NCBI RefSeq assembly: GCF_904424705.1
Contig: NZ_CAJGBF010000004.1
Location: 62,001 to 126,000, forward strand
Direction of reading: 5' to 3'
DNA from: Rossellomorea arthrocnemi
GTDB lineage: Bacteria > Bacillota > Bacilli > Bacillales > Bacillaceae_B
Length of the DNA: 64,000 nt
Below are positions 18,301 to 26,655 of the stretch, one piece after another. Below the pieces are notes generated by a model. The model was given only the letters and a program-made list of their open reading frames with translations. It did not search any database and was not told the origin of the DNA. The stretch's first letter is position 1, and every line of letters begins with the position of its first letter. Made by a program: the position numbers and the translations under genes.

Positions 18301-19530
18301 TCGAACAAATTCTTGATCGCAACAGGCACACGAGAATACTTTAATTGCTGTTTCCCTCCTGCAGATTCAGAAGGGGATACTGAATTTGGTATTGAACCTT
18401 CTGATATCGCTGACGGACCATTGAGGTTAAGTTTGGCAGCAACTGACATTGCAGCGAATGTGAATTACCAACGATATATTTTCCTGCAAGAAGGTACTGA
18501 ATACCTGACTTCCGATTACAACAAGAAAGAAGTAAAATTAGGCGATACGGTTACGATGACACTGAGCCTGAATAACGTAAAGAATCTGGTTTCTGGAGAG
18601 TACACTGTCGAATTCAAAGGGGAACAATATTCGTTTGAATCAGTTAAGTTGAATGAGGCAGTGAAGAAATATGCAAAAGAAAATGGTCTTGAAGCCTCCC
18701 TTCAAGTAGCCGAAGTGAAAGAAGGCAGTTTTTACTCTACTGTAAAGGTGGGGGCAGAGATAAATGGGGATGAATTTACCGGGCTGAATGAAGATATGCC
18801 GTTCTTGGAGGTTACATTTAAGGTCATTAAGGATAGGTGGTTCTATGGAAATGACAAATTGAATGTAACAACTTCTAACTACACAAAAGCGGGGGGTTCC
18901 CAGCCGGTGTCTCTACCATACTATAGTACATCTTACTTTGATTTCATTTCTGAACATTCAGAAATAGAAGGGTATTTGAAGCCGGAAGCCTTCCTTAAAC
19001 CAGGCTCAACAACTTTACCATATGGAGTCGCTTTAGAAATCGGAGCGGAAGTATATGCTTTATCTCCGGATGGTGAAAAGTACGAAGGAACGATTGATTC
19101 GCGTGGGAAATATTCCATTTCAGGTGTACCTGCGGATGGTAGGACGTACAATGTAATAGTGGACGTTCCAGGACACTTAAAAACAAGCACAAGTTTTATA
19201 TCCGGATATTCATTAAAAGGAAATCATTATGGGAAGTTTATATCAACAGGTTACAAGATAAACCTTGCTGGTGATGTTGATGGAAATAGTATGATTGATA
19301 TTGAAGATGCCATTATTTCCGTATTCTCTTATGGAAAAGAAGGTATCGGCGTCAATAAAGGAGACATTAACCAAGACGGAAAGGTCGATGAAACAGATCT
19401 TCGATTCATCGAGAAAAACTTCTTAGAAAAAAGTCCAGATGCCAAAAAGAATAAAAAGCCAAAAGAAAAGCATGGTAAGGTGACTTTGGAAAAATTATTC
19501 CGTTCAATTGGACTTGAATTAGAAGAATAA
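15361..19530 (+). CDS. S8-1: giant secreted subtilase with cohesin-like domain and dockerin
   Basis: A 1,389-residue secreted serine protease. Signal peptide about 1-30 (cut after VMA); I9 propeptide about 78-195; S8 domain with Asp228, His283 and Ser602 (VGVLDTG, EHGTHVSG, GTSMATPHVAG). A protease-associated insert is at about 447-537, an Fn3-like domain at about 704-802, a cohesin-like beta domain at about 1045-1190 (VKLGDTVTMTLSLNNVKNL) and a carboxypeptidase-regulatory-like domain at about 1199-1279. The type I dockerin is at about 1303-1360, with calcium loops DVDGNSMID and DINQDGKVD. The tail is basic and ends in VTLEKLFRSIGLE. There is no sorting motif. Regulator R1 is directly upstream. 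Confidence 0.9.
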   Translation: MNKKRSAKILTVALATSLLGTSGIPFNVMAESAPSTSKFTQIKDVEKTMMNLSDEQRSALKQIEAKPNFEIAPNINTENEGLVDVIVEFKQAPAKVEVMKQVAKGVRTTTKAAAEKVEKSHSEFKQKFNSMKNKKSASPHLQEAKITKEYRSAINGVAMSIPGNEIKSLLDSGVVKRVWKDEVVQLDFPEVEGDASESKMMDSIPQINVDKLHDEEITGEGIKVGVLDTGIDYKHPDLQDAYKGGYDFIDNDNDPMETTYEDWQNSGKPEVNPTSGTVYYTEHGTHVSGTIGGEQKNTVDYAVKGVAPNVDLYGYRVLGPYGSGTATSVLSGIEQAVIDDMDVMNLSLGASTNDPLYPTSVAVNNAMLSGVVAVVASGNSGPEEGTLGAPGAAALGITVGASDFDMDIPTFQSMSVNGETFENVLLLGKNFSDDLTALQNQSKSVVFAGLGYAADFEGKDLTGKIALIQRGEIAFVEKMKHAKEAGAEAVIIYNNIDGEIQAYLGEGSEYIPTLRMTKADGERLKELGDNAFITFGDLATVQTEGDNLASFSSRGPVAGSYDIKPDVVAPGVAIFSTIPEYINSPEEGKDYSAAYARLQGTSMATPHVAGVAALILSEHPEYSPFDVKEALMNTAEDLNGDVSVFEQGAGRVDAYDAVHADVSIKVMDTTKNLNENGEEVEVDDETASISFGSHYKNDNGIKADSKMILENNGGVEKSFKVEVEYHGERTGIKDSAKNGIVLDVPTSVVVPSGNSKEISPTITVPENAEEGRYEGYIHLTNASDASETYQVPFAIRVTGKGFDYLETDRPTLANNTPKWQYYNPFITAAFQMKNPLTRIDIVVKDGQSGEAIGFIASLQQANVKPDYRYYIPAVFAGVVYPFTNDKQNPISEQSVDLPEGDYELEFIGYDEEGKMYSIDTPVIIDNTKPQVTFDKAPGVYEINEDMYTEEFGKTAFWLHGNVQDETVEDLQSKGMDYDQSSNKFLIATGTREYFNCCFPPADSEGDTEFGIEPSDIADGPLRLSLAATDIAANVNYQRYIFLQEGTEYLTSDYNKKEVKLGDTVTMTLSLNNVKNLVSGEYTVEFKGEQYSFESVKLNEAVKKYAKENGLEASLQVAEVKEGSFYSTVKVGAEINGDEFTGLNEDMPFLEVTFKVIKDRWFYGNDKLNVTTSNYTKAGGSQPVSLPYYSTSYFDFISEHSEIEGYLKPEAFLKPGSTTLPYGVALEIGAEVYALSPDGEKYEGTIDSRGKYSISGVPADGRTYNVIVDVPGHLKTSTSFISGYSLKGNHYGKFISTGYKINLAGDVDGNSMIDIEDAIISVFSYGKEGIGVNKGDINQDGKVDETDLRFIEKNFLEKSPDAKKNKKPKEKHGKVTLEKLFRSIGLELEE

Positions 19531-19539
19531 CAAGAAATG

Positions 19540-19570
19540 AAGGAGGTGCCTTATAGGGCATCTCCTTTTT
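19540..19570 (+). terminator. terminator of S8-1
   Basis: AAGGAGGTGCC pairs with GGCATCTCCTT around a short loop, followed by TTT. Between here and 19752 I see no gene or clear site. Confidence 0.8.
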
Positions 19571-19752
19571 GTGTTAAGTAATCCCCTCCGGCAGTCCACT
19601 AGACTTCTCCAACAAATTATCCTCAACTTATGTAAGAGCAGTTGTTTCCGGTGAGGGTATGACCTTATCCTCTCGATTTGATATTTCACGTTTTCTCTTC
19701 AGAACAACAGCCAGTCCTGAAGAATGGAGTTTTTTTAAATAAGTGACCAATC

Positions 19753-19791
19753 AATTTGATGAAATTCCTCAGAAATAAAATCATATCAAAT
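19753..19791 (+). promoter_or_regulatory. candidate operator upstream of R2 (copy 1 of 3)
   Basis: AATTTGAT (19753-19760), exactly 24 bases, then ATCAAAT (19785-19791). The first half continues as GAAATT, identical to the copy before S8-2. The two halves are inverted, as expected for a dimeric regulator contacting DNA three helical turns apart. Confidence 0.65.
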
Positions 19792-19900
19792 CATAATAGA
19801 ATGAAATGGAAACGATCTGGATAGTGAAGAATGAAGTTTTATCGTCGTATAGCGTGCACAAAATAAGAAAGAATCAGAATGCGAATAGCAGGTGAGAAAA

Positions 19901-21208
19901 ATGAATGCAACGTTGTTTCAGAAGATTCAGCACTCGATGGAAAAGGTGGGGTGGAGAAAGATAGACTTAGCACAACGATCGGGGATTCATATGAGTGACA
20001 TCAGTCGGATTTTTAATCACAAGCAACCACTTTCACTAAAACATCTGGATGCCATTACAGCTGCTCTCGGGCAAGTGGAAGGTTCTCTTTATCCGTTTTA
20101 TGTAGAGGAATGCTTTAATGAGCACCAACTATTGGATAAACGCAGAAGTATCCAGTTCCTGTATAAGTGTATAACGCTTGGTTACGAGGAGCAGAAACGT
20201 GCTCTGTTGCTTGCCATGGGGGCAGAATCGTCAGATACGGTCCGTTCAACCTATTTGACCTACATTTTTTCCGTCGCGGAAAAGCTGTTTAATACCAACA
20301 AAGAAGAGAAAGCATTACCTCTATATGAGTTGATTGTTGAAAAAGAACCGAATGATTTTTCAGAACAACTGGCAACTAGTTATTTTAGGCGGTTTTATAT
20401 CGTGAGAATGACTGAGAATGCACAAATAGCCCTAACGCATGTGTTAGAGCACCTGATGTGTTTACCGAGAGAAGTTAGAATGGAAGCGTATTTATGGATT
20501 ACAGCTTATTACTATCGACGTGAGCAATGGAAAGAAGTTCTCTATTACGCGGAGAGATTGGAAAGCATGAACAAGGAGGGTGAGTATTATGCAAGAGCCC
20601 TTATGTATAAAAGTTTTGCATTGGTACGCCTGGGTGGTTCACTTGAAGAAGTATTGGCTCTTATTGCCCGATACGCTCAGGAAAACGAATATTTCGCTGA
20701 AATAGCTGCTGGGAACCGGTTTGCTGCTTATTTAGATTTTGGCCACTTGGAGTATGCAGATGAGTATCTTACCTGGTTAGAAGATAGAGATGATCTATAT
20801 GTTGGTTTACCAAAAGTGCTAGAGGCATATGTTCAATTGAAACGTATAGAAGATGCGAAACGGCTCTTGGATTGGTATCAACATATCCTTGATGACATGC
20901 CAATTGGTGGAGAACTGTGGCTAAAACAGAAGGTGAATTTAGATTTTCGATATGCCTATGCTCTGTACCAGTGTGAAACCCTTTTATTGCCGGAAGGATT
21001 GGATGAACTATTAAATGTGGCGAATACAGCAAACCAAATAGGTAATATAGAGAGATTTAAAAAATGTCTTCTCATTTATTGGAGATACAGGCACCATGCG
21101 ACAGATGACCAAAGAAACAAATACATACAACTCTTAGGTATAAATGAACACGAAGAAATAAATGAATATAGTTATACACAGCGACGTAACCATTCTATTT
21201 CTACTTAA
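19901..21208 (+). CDS. R2: HTH regulator with helical-repeat C-terminus (type 2)
   Basis: A 435-residue cytosolic protein. The N-terminal XRE-like helix-turn-helix (about 1-70; KIDLAQRSGIHMSDISRIFN) is followed by PLSLKHLDAITAALG and a long helical region of TPR-like character. It differs from the R1 type in its first 100 residues and is a close paralogue of R4 (shared MNAxLxQ start, HKQPLSL, DKRRSIxFLYKC and RALMYKxFAL). I start at ATG 19901, six bases after AGGTG; an in-frame GTG at 19892 overlaps that site. It precedes S8-2 in the same direction. The shared operator upstream of R2, S8-2 and R4 suggests the R2/R4 pair binds it (inference). Confidence 0.8.
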   Translation: MNATLFQKIQHSMEKVGWRKIDLAQRSGIHMSDISRIFNHKQPLSLKHLDAITAALGQVEGSLYPFYVEECFNEHQLLDKRRSIQFLYKCITLGYEEQKRALLLAMGAESSDTVRSTYLTYIFSVAEKLFNTNKEEKALPLYELIVEKEPNDFSEQLATSYFRRFYIVRMTENAQIALTHVLEHLMCLPREVRMEAYLWITAYYYRREQWKEVLYYAERLESMNKEGEYYARALMYKSFALVRLGGSLEEVLALIARYAQENEYFAEIAAGNRFAAYLDFGHLEYADEYLTWLEDRDDLYVGLPKVLEAYVQLKRIEDAKRLLDWYQHILDDMPIGGELWLKQKVNLDFRYAYALYQCETLLLPEGLDELLNVANTANQIGNIERFKKCLLIYWRYRHHATDDQRNKYIQLLGINEHEEINEYSYTQRRNHSIST

Positions 21209-21281
21209 TATTCCTAGTAATTAAGTAAGAATAGGTGATTTAGAAAAATGACAAACTGAAACTCTCTTAACAAAAAAACTG

Positions 21282-21321
21282 AATTTGATGAAATTTTGCA
21301 AAAGTTATATTCTATCAAATT
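21282..21321 (+). promoter_or_regulatory. candidate operator upstream of S8-2 (copy 2 of 3)
   Basis: AATTTGAT (21282-21289), exactly 24 bases, then ATCAAATT (21314-21321). TATATT between the halves (21306-21311) could be the -10 box, so a bound protein would sit across the promoter. Confidence 0.7.
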
Positions 21322-21366
21322 TAAATAGTATGAATATAACAAATGAAGAAAGAAGGGAAAAGGCGG

Positions 21367-24300
21367 ATGAAAAAGAGAATGACTAAAAATGTCACTTTGT
21401 TGGCACTCAGTGCTGGTCTAGTAGGCAGCAGTATTGCACCAGCTTCACTAACTCACCACGTTCATGCAAAGCCATCTTCAAACATTGATCAAGTACTGTC
21501 AAAGCTTACTCCAGAACAGCGTCAAGCGATTAAACAATTACAAACGAATGACCAGGGAGGACTGCAGCTCTCTCCAGAGGTAGATCAAAAGAGTAACGAT
21601 ACTATTTCTGTCATTGTAGAATTTCAGGATAAGCCGGAAAAGACAGCGGTGCTGGAAGCGGAGTTAGAAGGGAAAAAACTGTCTAAGACGAAAGCAAAAG
21701 AAAAAGTAGACGCAGCACATGAAACCTTCCAGAAAGATCTTCAAACGATTTTCAAGAATGATTTGAAACAAAAGAAATCCCCTTTCAAAATCAAGCAGGC
21801 CTACAAGCATGCCTTTAATGGGGTGGCAATGACGATCCCAGCCAATAAAGCAAAAGCACTGCTTGATTCTGAGGCGGTGAAGGCTGTCTGGAGTGATAAG
21901 GAAGTTCACATCGAGCCGCCTGTCACAGAAGAAGAATCGAAGCAGAAGGAAGTAACGCATACGAATACCACTTTTCCAGGTATTGAAAAACTCCATCATG
22001 AAGGCTTTACCGGAGAAGGTGTGAAGGTAGGGATTTTAGATACTGGAATCGACTATGATCACCCTGACCTACAAGACGCCTATAAAGGCGGATATGACTT
22101 TGTGGATAACGATAATGATCCAATGGAAACAACCTTTGATGATTGGGTGAAAGCAGGAAAGCCGGCAACAGGAACACCGTATTTCACGGAGCATGGAACG
22201 CATGTAGCGGGAATCATTGCCGGACAAGGTAAGAACGAATCAGACTATGCAGTAACCGGTGTAGCGCCGGATGCTGATATTTATGCGTACCGTGTATTAG
22301 GGCCTCAAGGCACAGGCAGTACGGGGGCGATTTTAGCCGGGATTGATCAAGCAGTGGAAGACGATATGGATGTTATTAACATGTCCCTTGGTGCAAATTA
22401 CAACGACCCGCTTTATGTGACAAGTATTGCCGTTAACAATGCTGTCCTTGCAGGTGTAACGGCAGTAGTGTCAGCAGGAAACTCAGGAAATGGAATGTAT
22501 ACACTTGGTTCACCTGGTACCTCTCCACTTGCGCTTACTGTCGGGGCAAACGATACTTCTGTCACGATTCCGACATTTACAGGTACGCTCCATGCAGATG
22601 AAAATGTATCAGCGGATTTAAAGCTAATTGCCAGAGGATTTGACGATAATATAGAAGAACTAAAAGGACAAAATTTACAGGTTGTAGATGGAGAAAACGG
22701 TTCTTATTCTGACAAAGATGTGAAAGGGAAAGTGATTCTTGACACACGTGGATATATTGATCTTCGCTCTATGATAAAAAATGCGAAAAAAGAAGGGGCG
22801 AAAGCTCTTCTATTATACAATGCCTATCCGCTGGAAGATGTGTATTTGGGAGAAGGTTTTGACTCTCTTCCTGTATTCTCTATAAGCGATGAAAAAGGAG
22901 CAGAAATGAAGGAAGCGCTGGCTTCTGGGAGTGCAACGTTCTCCTTTGATGAGTTAGGTGATCCAGTGGTGACCGGAGGGGACGTTCTAGCTGACTTCAG
23001 CTCTCGAGGCCCATCCCGTGTCTTATATGATATAAAGCCTGAAGTAACTGCACCCGGGGTGTCAGTCTTATCTACGGTACCATCCTATGTGCATGGAGAA
23101 GACCAAATCGGGAACTACAAAAATGCTTATGAACGTTTATCCGGTACATCCATGGCATCGCCAAATGTTGCAGGGGTAGCGGCACTATTAAAACAAACTG
23201 ACCCTGACATGACGCCTGCCGAGATCAAAACAAGGCTCATGAATACGGCAGCTCCATTAAATGGAGATTACAGCGTATTTGAAGTTGGCGCAGGTCGTGT
23301 GGATCCGTATAAAGCGATTCATGCACAAGCAAATATTCAAGTAAGTGACGAGACAAAAACGAGTGATGGAGGAGCGTCGACTCTTTCAGATGAGGGAATC
23401 CAAACGATTAAAGAGACGACAGGTGCCCTTAGCTTTGGTGCTAAGACTGTCAATGGAAAGCATATAAGAGAGACACGTTCGGTCACACTGTACAACAGCA
23501 GCGAAGAAGCGAAAACGTTCGACGTGAAGGTCGAATTCCAAACTCTTGGAAAAAGGTTTGATAACGATTATTCCCGTGTGGCAAACGATGCGAAGGCCAA
23601 CGGTGTCACCGTGGAGACAAAGGACACGCTGAAAGTGAAGGCAGGTAAGAAAAAGAAAACTGCGGTTACCATGTTAGTTCCGAAAACGGCTGATATAGGA
23701 AACTATGAAGGCTATGTGGTGTATACAAATAAAGAAAATCCGGATGAAACGTATCGTGTTCCATTTGGCATTCATACTGCAGAAGAAGGCATTGATCATA
23801 TTGAGGTAAATCCGCCTGCTTTTACGACCGCTGTCGAGGCTGGTTATAATGGCATCCGATGGTCAGTCGGCCTTAATTTCCAATTGAAATCTCATATGCG
23901 TTCAATGGATCTCTTCCTTGTCGATCCAAAAACGAACAAAGAAATCGGTTTTCTTGGTTCATTTGACGGAATGGGTGCCGATGAAAATATTGAATACTAT
24001 CTAAGAGGTGTGCTGAACGAAGGTTATTACCATCCGTTAACAGGAAATCCGGATCAGCCAATCGCGTATGATAAGGAACAAACCGATCCGGGACTATACA
24101 ATATCAGAATGGTAGGGACAAATGATCAAGGGAAAACCTTTACCTCAGATGCCCCGGTTTACTATAGCGTTACCCAGCCAGCCCTCGATCTCAACGTAGA
24201 CTCTGGTGTAGTAGAATATAGTCCGGATCAAACAACGTTACCATTAAACGGTTCTGTTTACGATCCAGGTGTAGAAGAAATGAAAGCCGGCGGTATGGAT

Positions 24301-25515
24301 GTGTCTCAAGCTAATAATAAGTTTGTTTACGAGTTTGGTAGATACAGCACCGAAGTTCCATTAGACGCTGACGGAAATTTTACGACAGAACTTTCACTGA
24401 TCCCGGGTGTTTCAGTGCTGCCAGTGAAAATGTATGCAGAAAATATGGCAACAGTCAGGAACTATTCTAGTTATAAACAGGTATATTATGTGAAACAAGG
24501 GACTCAGTATGGAACAGCTATTCCAGACGAAAAGAAGGTAACTGCGGGGGATTCGGTGACCGTTACTCTTTCGATGAACAATATGACAAACATGAAGCAA
24601 GCGGTGTATTCCTTTGTGAATCCATCGAACGTAGATGTAACAAGCATTAACCCCCACGCAACATTGAATGGAAAACTGGATATTCAAACAGTAAATTCGG
24701 ATGTAACCATCGACGGAAAGACGATGGTGAAAACGACCATTACCGCAACTGTAACAGGTGATGCTGGACAAACAGGGGTATCAGGAAAGGTTCCAATGGT
24801 AGACATCACATACAAAGTAAACGAGGATTCTAACGCGTTGGATACAACTTTCAATCAATTCGATGTATCATATACCAACATAGATGATACGATGAAATCC
24901 GTCACTGGTATTAGTATCCCTTACCATGTAGAGCGGACGTACTCGGTTTTGAAATCGCATGTATTTCCTGAAGCATTTAAGAATCCTTGGGTACCAGAGG
25001 AGCCATTAACACAATTTGATTATGTAAAAGCAGGCACAAAAGTAAAAGTGACAGATGAAGCAGGAAAAGAATATCCAAACGGTTTTGGAATAGAAAACTA
25101 TACGACTACTGCTTTCTTCTCAGCTAAATTACCACTAACGGACAAACCATTCACTTTCGAGGTGGAGACGCCGGGACATTTCAAGGTGAAGAAAACATTT
25201 ACAGTCGGGTTGATAGAAAATGGTGAAGTGAAACCTTATGGGAAAGCAATCTTTCCTGAACCTGCACCTGCTGGAGATGTGAACCAAGATAATGTGATTG
25301 ATGTGAAAGACGCGCTTTCCATTCAATCAAACTGGGACACAGACAAACGCGAAGCAGATATTAACTTTGATGGAGTAGTAGACGGAAAGGATATGCAATT
25401 TGTCATCAATAATTACATGATGCAAAATCCTTGGATGGATAACTCTCCAGAACCTCTGAAAACACAAAATGGACAAACATTGGAAAGTGTGTTGGAGGAA
25501 TTAAATATTCAGTAA
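21367..25515 (+). CDS. S8-2: giant secreted subtilase with cohesin-like domain and dockerin
   Basis: A 1,382-residue secreted protease from ATG 21367, preceded by AAGAAGGG; an in-frame ATG at 21343 lacks a ribosome site. Signal peptide about 1-34 (cut after HVHA); I9 propeptide about 65-180. The catalytic triad is Asp225, His276 and Ser595. It has a PA insert, an Fn3-like domain, a cohesin-like domain at about 1042-1195 (VTAGDSVTVTLSMNNMTNM, VPMVDITYKV) and a regulatory-like domain with ETPGHFKVKKTF. The dockerin at about 1302-1357 has loops DVNQDNVID and DINFDGVVD, and the tail is GQTLESVLEELNIQ. Its promoter carries the AATTTGAT-N24 operator instead of the C-run. Regulator R2 is upstream. 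Confidence 0.9.
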   Translation: MKKRMTKNVTLLALSAGLVGSSIAPASLTHHVHAKPSSNIDQVLSKLTPEQRQAIKQLQTNDQGGLQLSPEVDQKSNDTISVIVEFQDKPEKTAVLEAELEGKKLSKTKAKEKVDAAHETFQKDLQTIFKNDLKQKKSPFKIKQAYKHAFNGVAMTIPANKAKALLDSEAVKAVWSDKEVHIEPPVTEEESKQKEVTHTNTTFPGIEKLHHEGFTGEGVKVGILDTGIDYDHPDLQDAYKGGYDFVDNDNDPMETTFDDWVKAGKPATGTPYFTEHGTHVAGIIAGQGKNESDYAVTGVAPDADIYAYRVLGPQGTGSTGAILAGIDQAVEDDMDVINMSLGANYNDPLYVTSIAVNNAVLAGVTAVVSAGNSGNGMYTLGSPGTSPLALTVGANDTSVTIPTFTGTLHADENVSADLKLIARGFDDNIEELKGQNLQVVDGENGSYSDKDVKGKVILDTRGYIDLRSMIKNAKKEGAKALLLYNAYPLEDVYLGEGFDSLPVFSISDEKGAEMKEALASGSATFSFDELGDPVVTGGDVLADFSSRGPSRVLYDIKPEVTAPGVSVLSTVPSYVHGEDQIGNYKNAYERLSGTSMASPNVAGVAALLKQTDPDMTPAEIKTRLMNTAAPLNGDYSVFEVGAGRVDPYKAIHAQANIQVSDETKTSDGGASTLSDEGIQTIKETTGALSFGAKTVNGKHIRETRSVTLYNSSEEAKTFDVKVEFQTLGKRFDNDYSRVANDAKANGVTVETKDTLKVKAGKKKKTAVTMLVPKTADIGNYEGYVVYTNKENPDETYRVPFGIHTAEEGIDHIEVNPPAFTTAVEAGYNGIRWSVGLNFQLKSHMRSMDLFLVDPKTNKEIGFLGSFDGMGADENIEYYLRGVLNEGYYHPLTGNPDQPIAYDKEQTDPGLYNIRMVGTNDQGKTFTSDAPVYYSVTQPALDLNVDSGVVEYSPDQTTLPLNGSVYDPGVEEMKAGGMDVSQANNKFVYEFGRYSTEVPLDADGNFTTELSLIPGVSVLPVKMYAENMATVRNYSSYKQVYYVKQGTQYGTAIPDEKKVTAGDSVTVTLSMNNMTNMKQAVYSFVNPSNVDVTSINPHATLNGKLDIQTVNSDVTIDGKTMVKTTITATVTGDAGQTGVSGKVPMVDITYKVNEDSNALDTTFNQFDVSYTNIDDTMKSVTGISIPYHVERTYSVLKSHVFPEAFKNPWVPEEPLTQFDYVKAGTKVKVTDEAGKEYPNGFGIENYTTTAFFSAKLPLTDKPFTFEVETPGHFKVKKTFTVGLIENGEVKPYGKAIFPEPAPAGDVNQDNVIDVKDALSIQSNWDTDKREADINFDGVVDGKDMQFVINNYMMQNPWMDNSPEPLKTQNGQTLESVLEELNIQ

Positions 25516-25523
25516 GGATAGAG

Positions 25524-25553
25524 AGCAACGGCCAATGGTCGTTGCTTTTTTTT
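25524..25553 (+). terminator. terminator of S8-2
   Basis: AGCAACGGCC and GGTCGTTGCT pair around a three-base loop, followed by a long T-run. Confidence 0.88.
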
Positions 25554-25702
25554 ATGGAGAAAAGCTTCCGGTAGGTATAATGGACAACTGATCAAACATG
25601 AGGTAACCAATCACAGCTTTCAATAAATTCATCATGAAGATAAGGCGAAACAGGCACTAATCATTCCCAACGTAATAGGATTAACATAAAGGAGTGATGA
25701 TT

Positions 25703-25927
25703 ATGCCTTGGCAACAAAAAATCAGATATTTAACGGGTCAGCCTGTAGGAATTTCTTTATCAAATGGGCAGGGAACATCAGGGGTCCTGTGCGGTGTTTC
25801 GGGATCCAAGGTTCTTGTTATTGAATATTTGTATCAAACGCAATTCGCCCTAAAACAGTATGATTATTATATGATTCAAGATATTAATGGTTTTCCACCT
25901 TGCCAGAACAATCAGCCGCTTTATTAA
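25703..25927 (+). CDS. small conserved-looking protein of unknown function
   Basis: A 74-residue protein beginning MPWQQKIRYLTGQPVGISLS. The start at ATG 25703 is chosen because AAAGGAG ends eight bases upstream; two nearer upstream starts are too close to that site. Small beta-strand-like segments, two Cys residues and a Tyr/Gln-rich end resemble short spore-associated Bacillus proteins with an Lsm/SH3-like barrel, but I do not recognise the family. It lies between S8-2 and S8-3 and is not obviously part of either unit. Confidence 0.55.
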   Translation: MPWQQKIRYLTGQPVGISLSNGQGTSGVLCGVSGSKVLVIEYLYQTQFALKQYDYYMIQDINGFPPCQNNQPLY

Positions 25928-26166
25928 CAATCTTCCTTCCGTGGTTTCTTTTTAAATATTCTTGGGGAACTTTGTTCAACCGGCAGGAAATTCTTAGTGC
26001 AAATCTTGCATTCATAATATCCTCAGCCCTATTACCCATCTTTGGAGTCGGTTTCTTACTTCTCGCTAATCCAGAAAGAAACGTGGGGGATAATAGCTCT
26101 TGCATTAGAACGGACGAATAGTAAATTAGGTTTTAGTTGGCTGATACTGATATCAGGAATAAACGC

Positions 26167-26199
26167 AACTTGGAATATCCTATTATTCCAAGTTTTTTT
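26167..26199 (+). terminator. intrinsic terminator
   Basis: AACTTGGAATA and TATTCCAAGTT pair over 11 positions, followed by TTTTT. It probably ends the transcript of the small gene at 25703 or of the remnant after it. Confidence 0.8.
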
Positions 26200-26501
26200 C
26201 GTATGCTCAAGTCTCGTCACACCCCGCTTAGCCTACATGATAGTTCCTTTTGGGGGAATTTTATTTTGAATTTTCAGGCCCTGAAGCCTATTGCCATTGT
26301 AATGTATTGATAGTATCAGGTTCATAGGATAATAGACTAATATATAGTATTCTTTCCATGTTCCCTACTCAATATGGCAGGGAGACAGTTATTGACACAA
26401 ACGTCAAAACCAATCTAATCCTATTGATCAAGAATTAGAAGTGGTTCATTTTCCCTATAGTCAAGTCAGGTTCAATTGTAAAAAAACGGATATTATCAAA
26501 C

Positions 26502-26541
26502 AATTCCCCCCATTGTCCCGATATGGATGGTTATATAAAAT
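26502..26541 (+). promoter_or_regulatory. candidate S8-3 promoter with C-run element
   Basis: AATTCCCCCCA precedes TTGTCC (26513-26518); TAAAAT lies at 26536-26541 after a 17-base spacer. The C-run ends one base before the -35 box. Confidence 0.5.
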
Positions 26542-26655
26542 TTTAACTAGGGTACCCATTACTTTGAATAGATCTATTTACTAGTTGGTTGTATGTCTCT
26601 TTTGTCACCCGTTAATTAGTAGTGTTAAACATTAAAGACAATCAGGGGGAATAGT

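Larger units (their letters stand above)
25928..26655 (+). other. 728-base gap before S8-3: hydrophobic frame fragments and a promoter
   Basis: Two overlapping hydrophobic frames (25900-26121 and 26042-26269) could be remnants of a membrane protein gene broken by a frameshift. Neither has a good ribosome site, and the second runs through a terminator. From 26280 to 26500 I see nothing. The S8-3 promoter region starts near 26502. Confidence 0.3.

Noticed and set aside
26042..26269. A 75-residue hydrophobic protein gene before S8-3
   Set aside because: The frame reads through a strong intrinsic terminator at 26167-26199 and has no ribosome site; at best a remnant.
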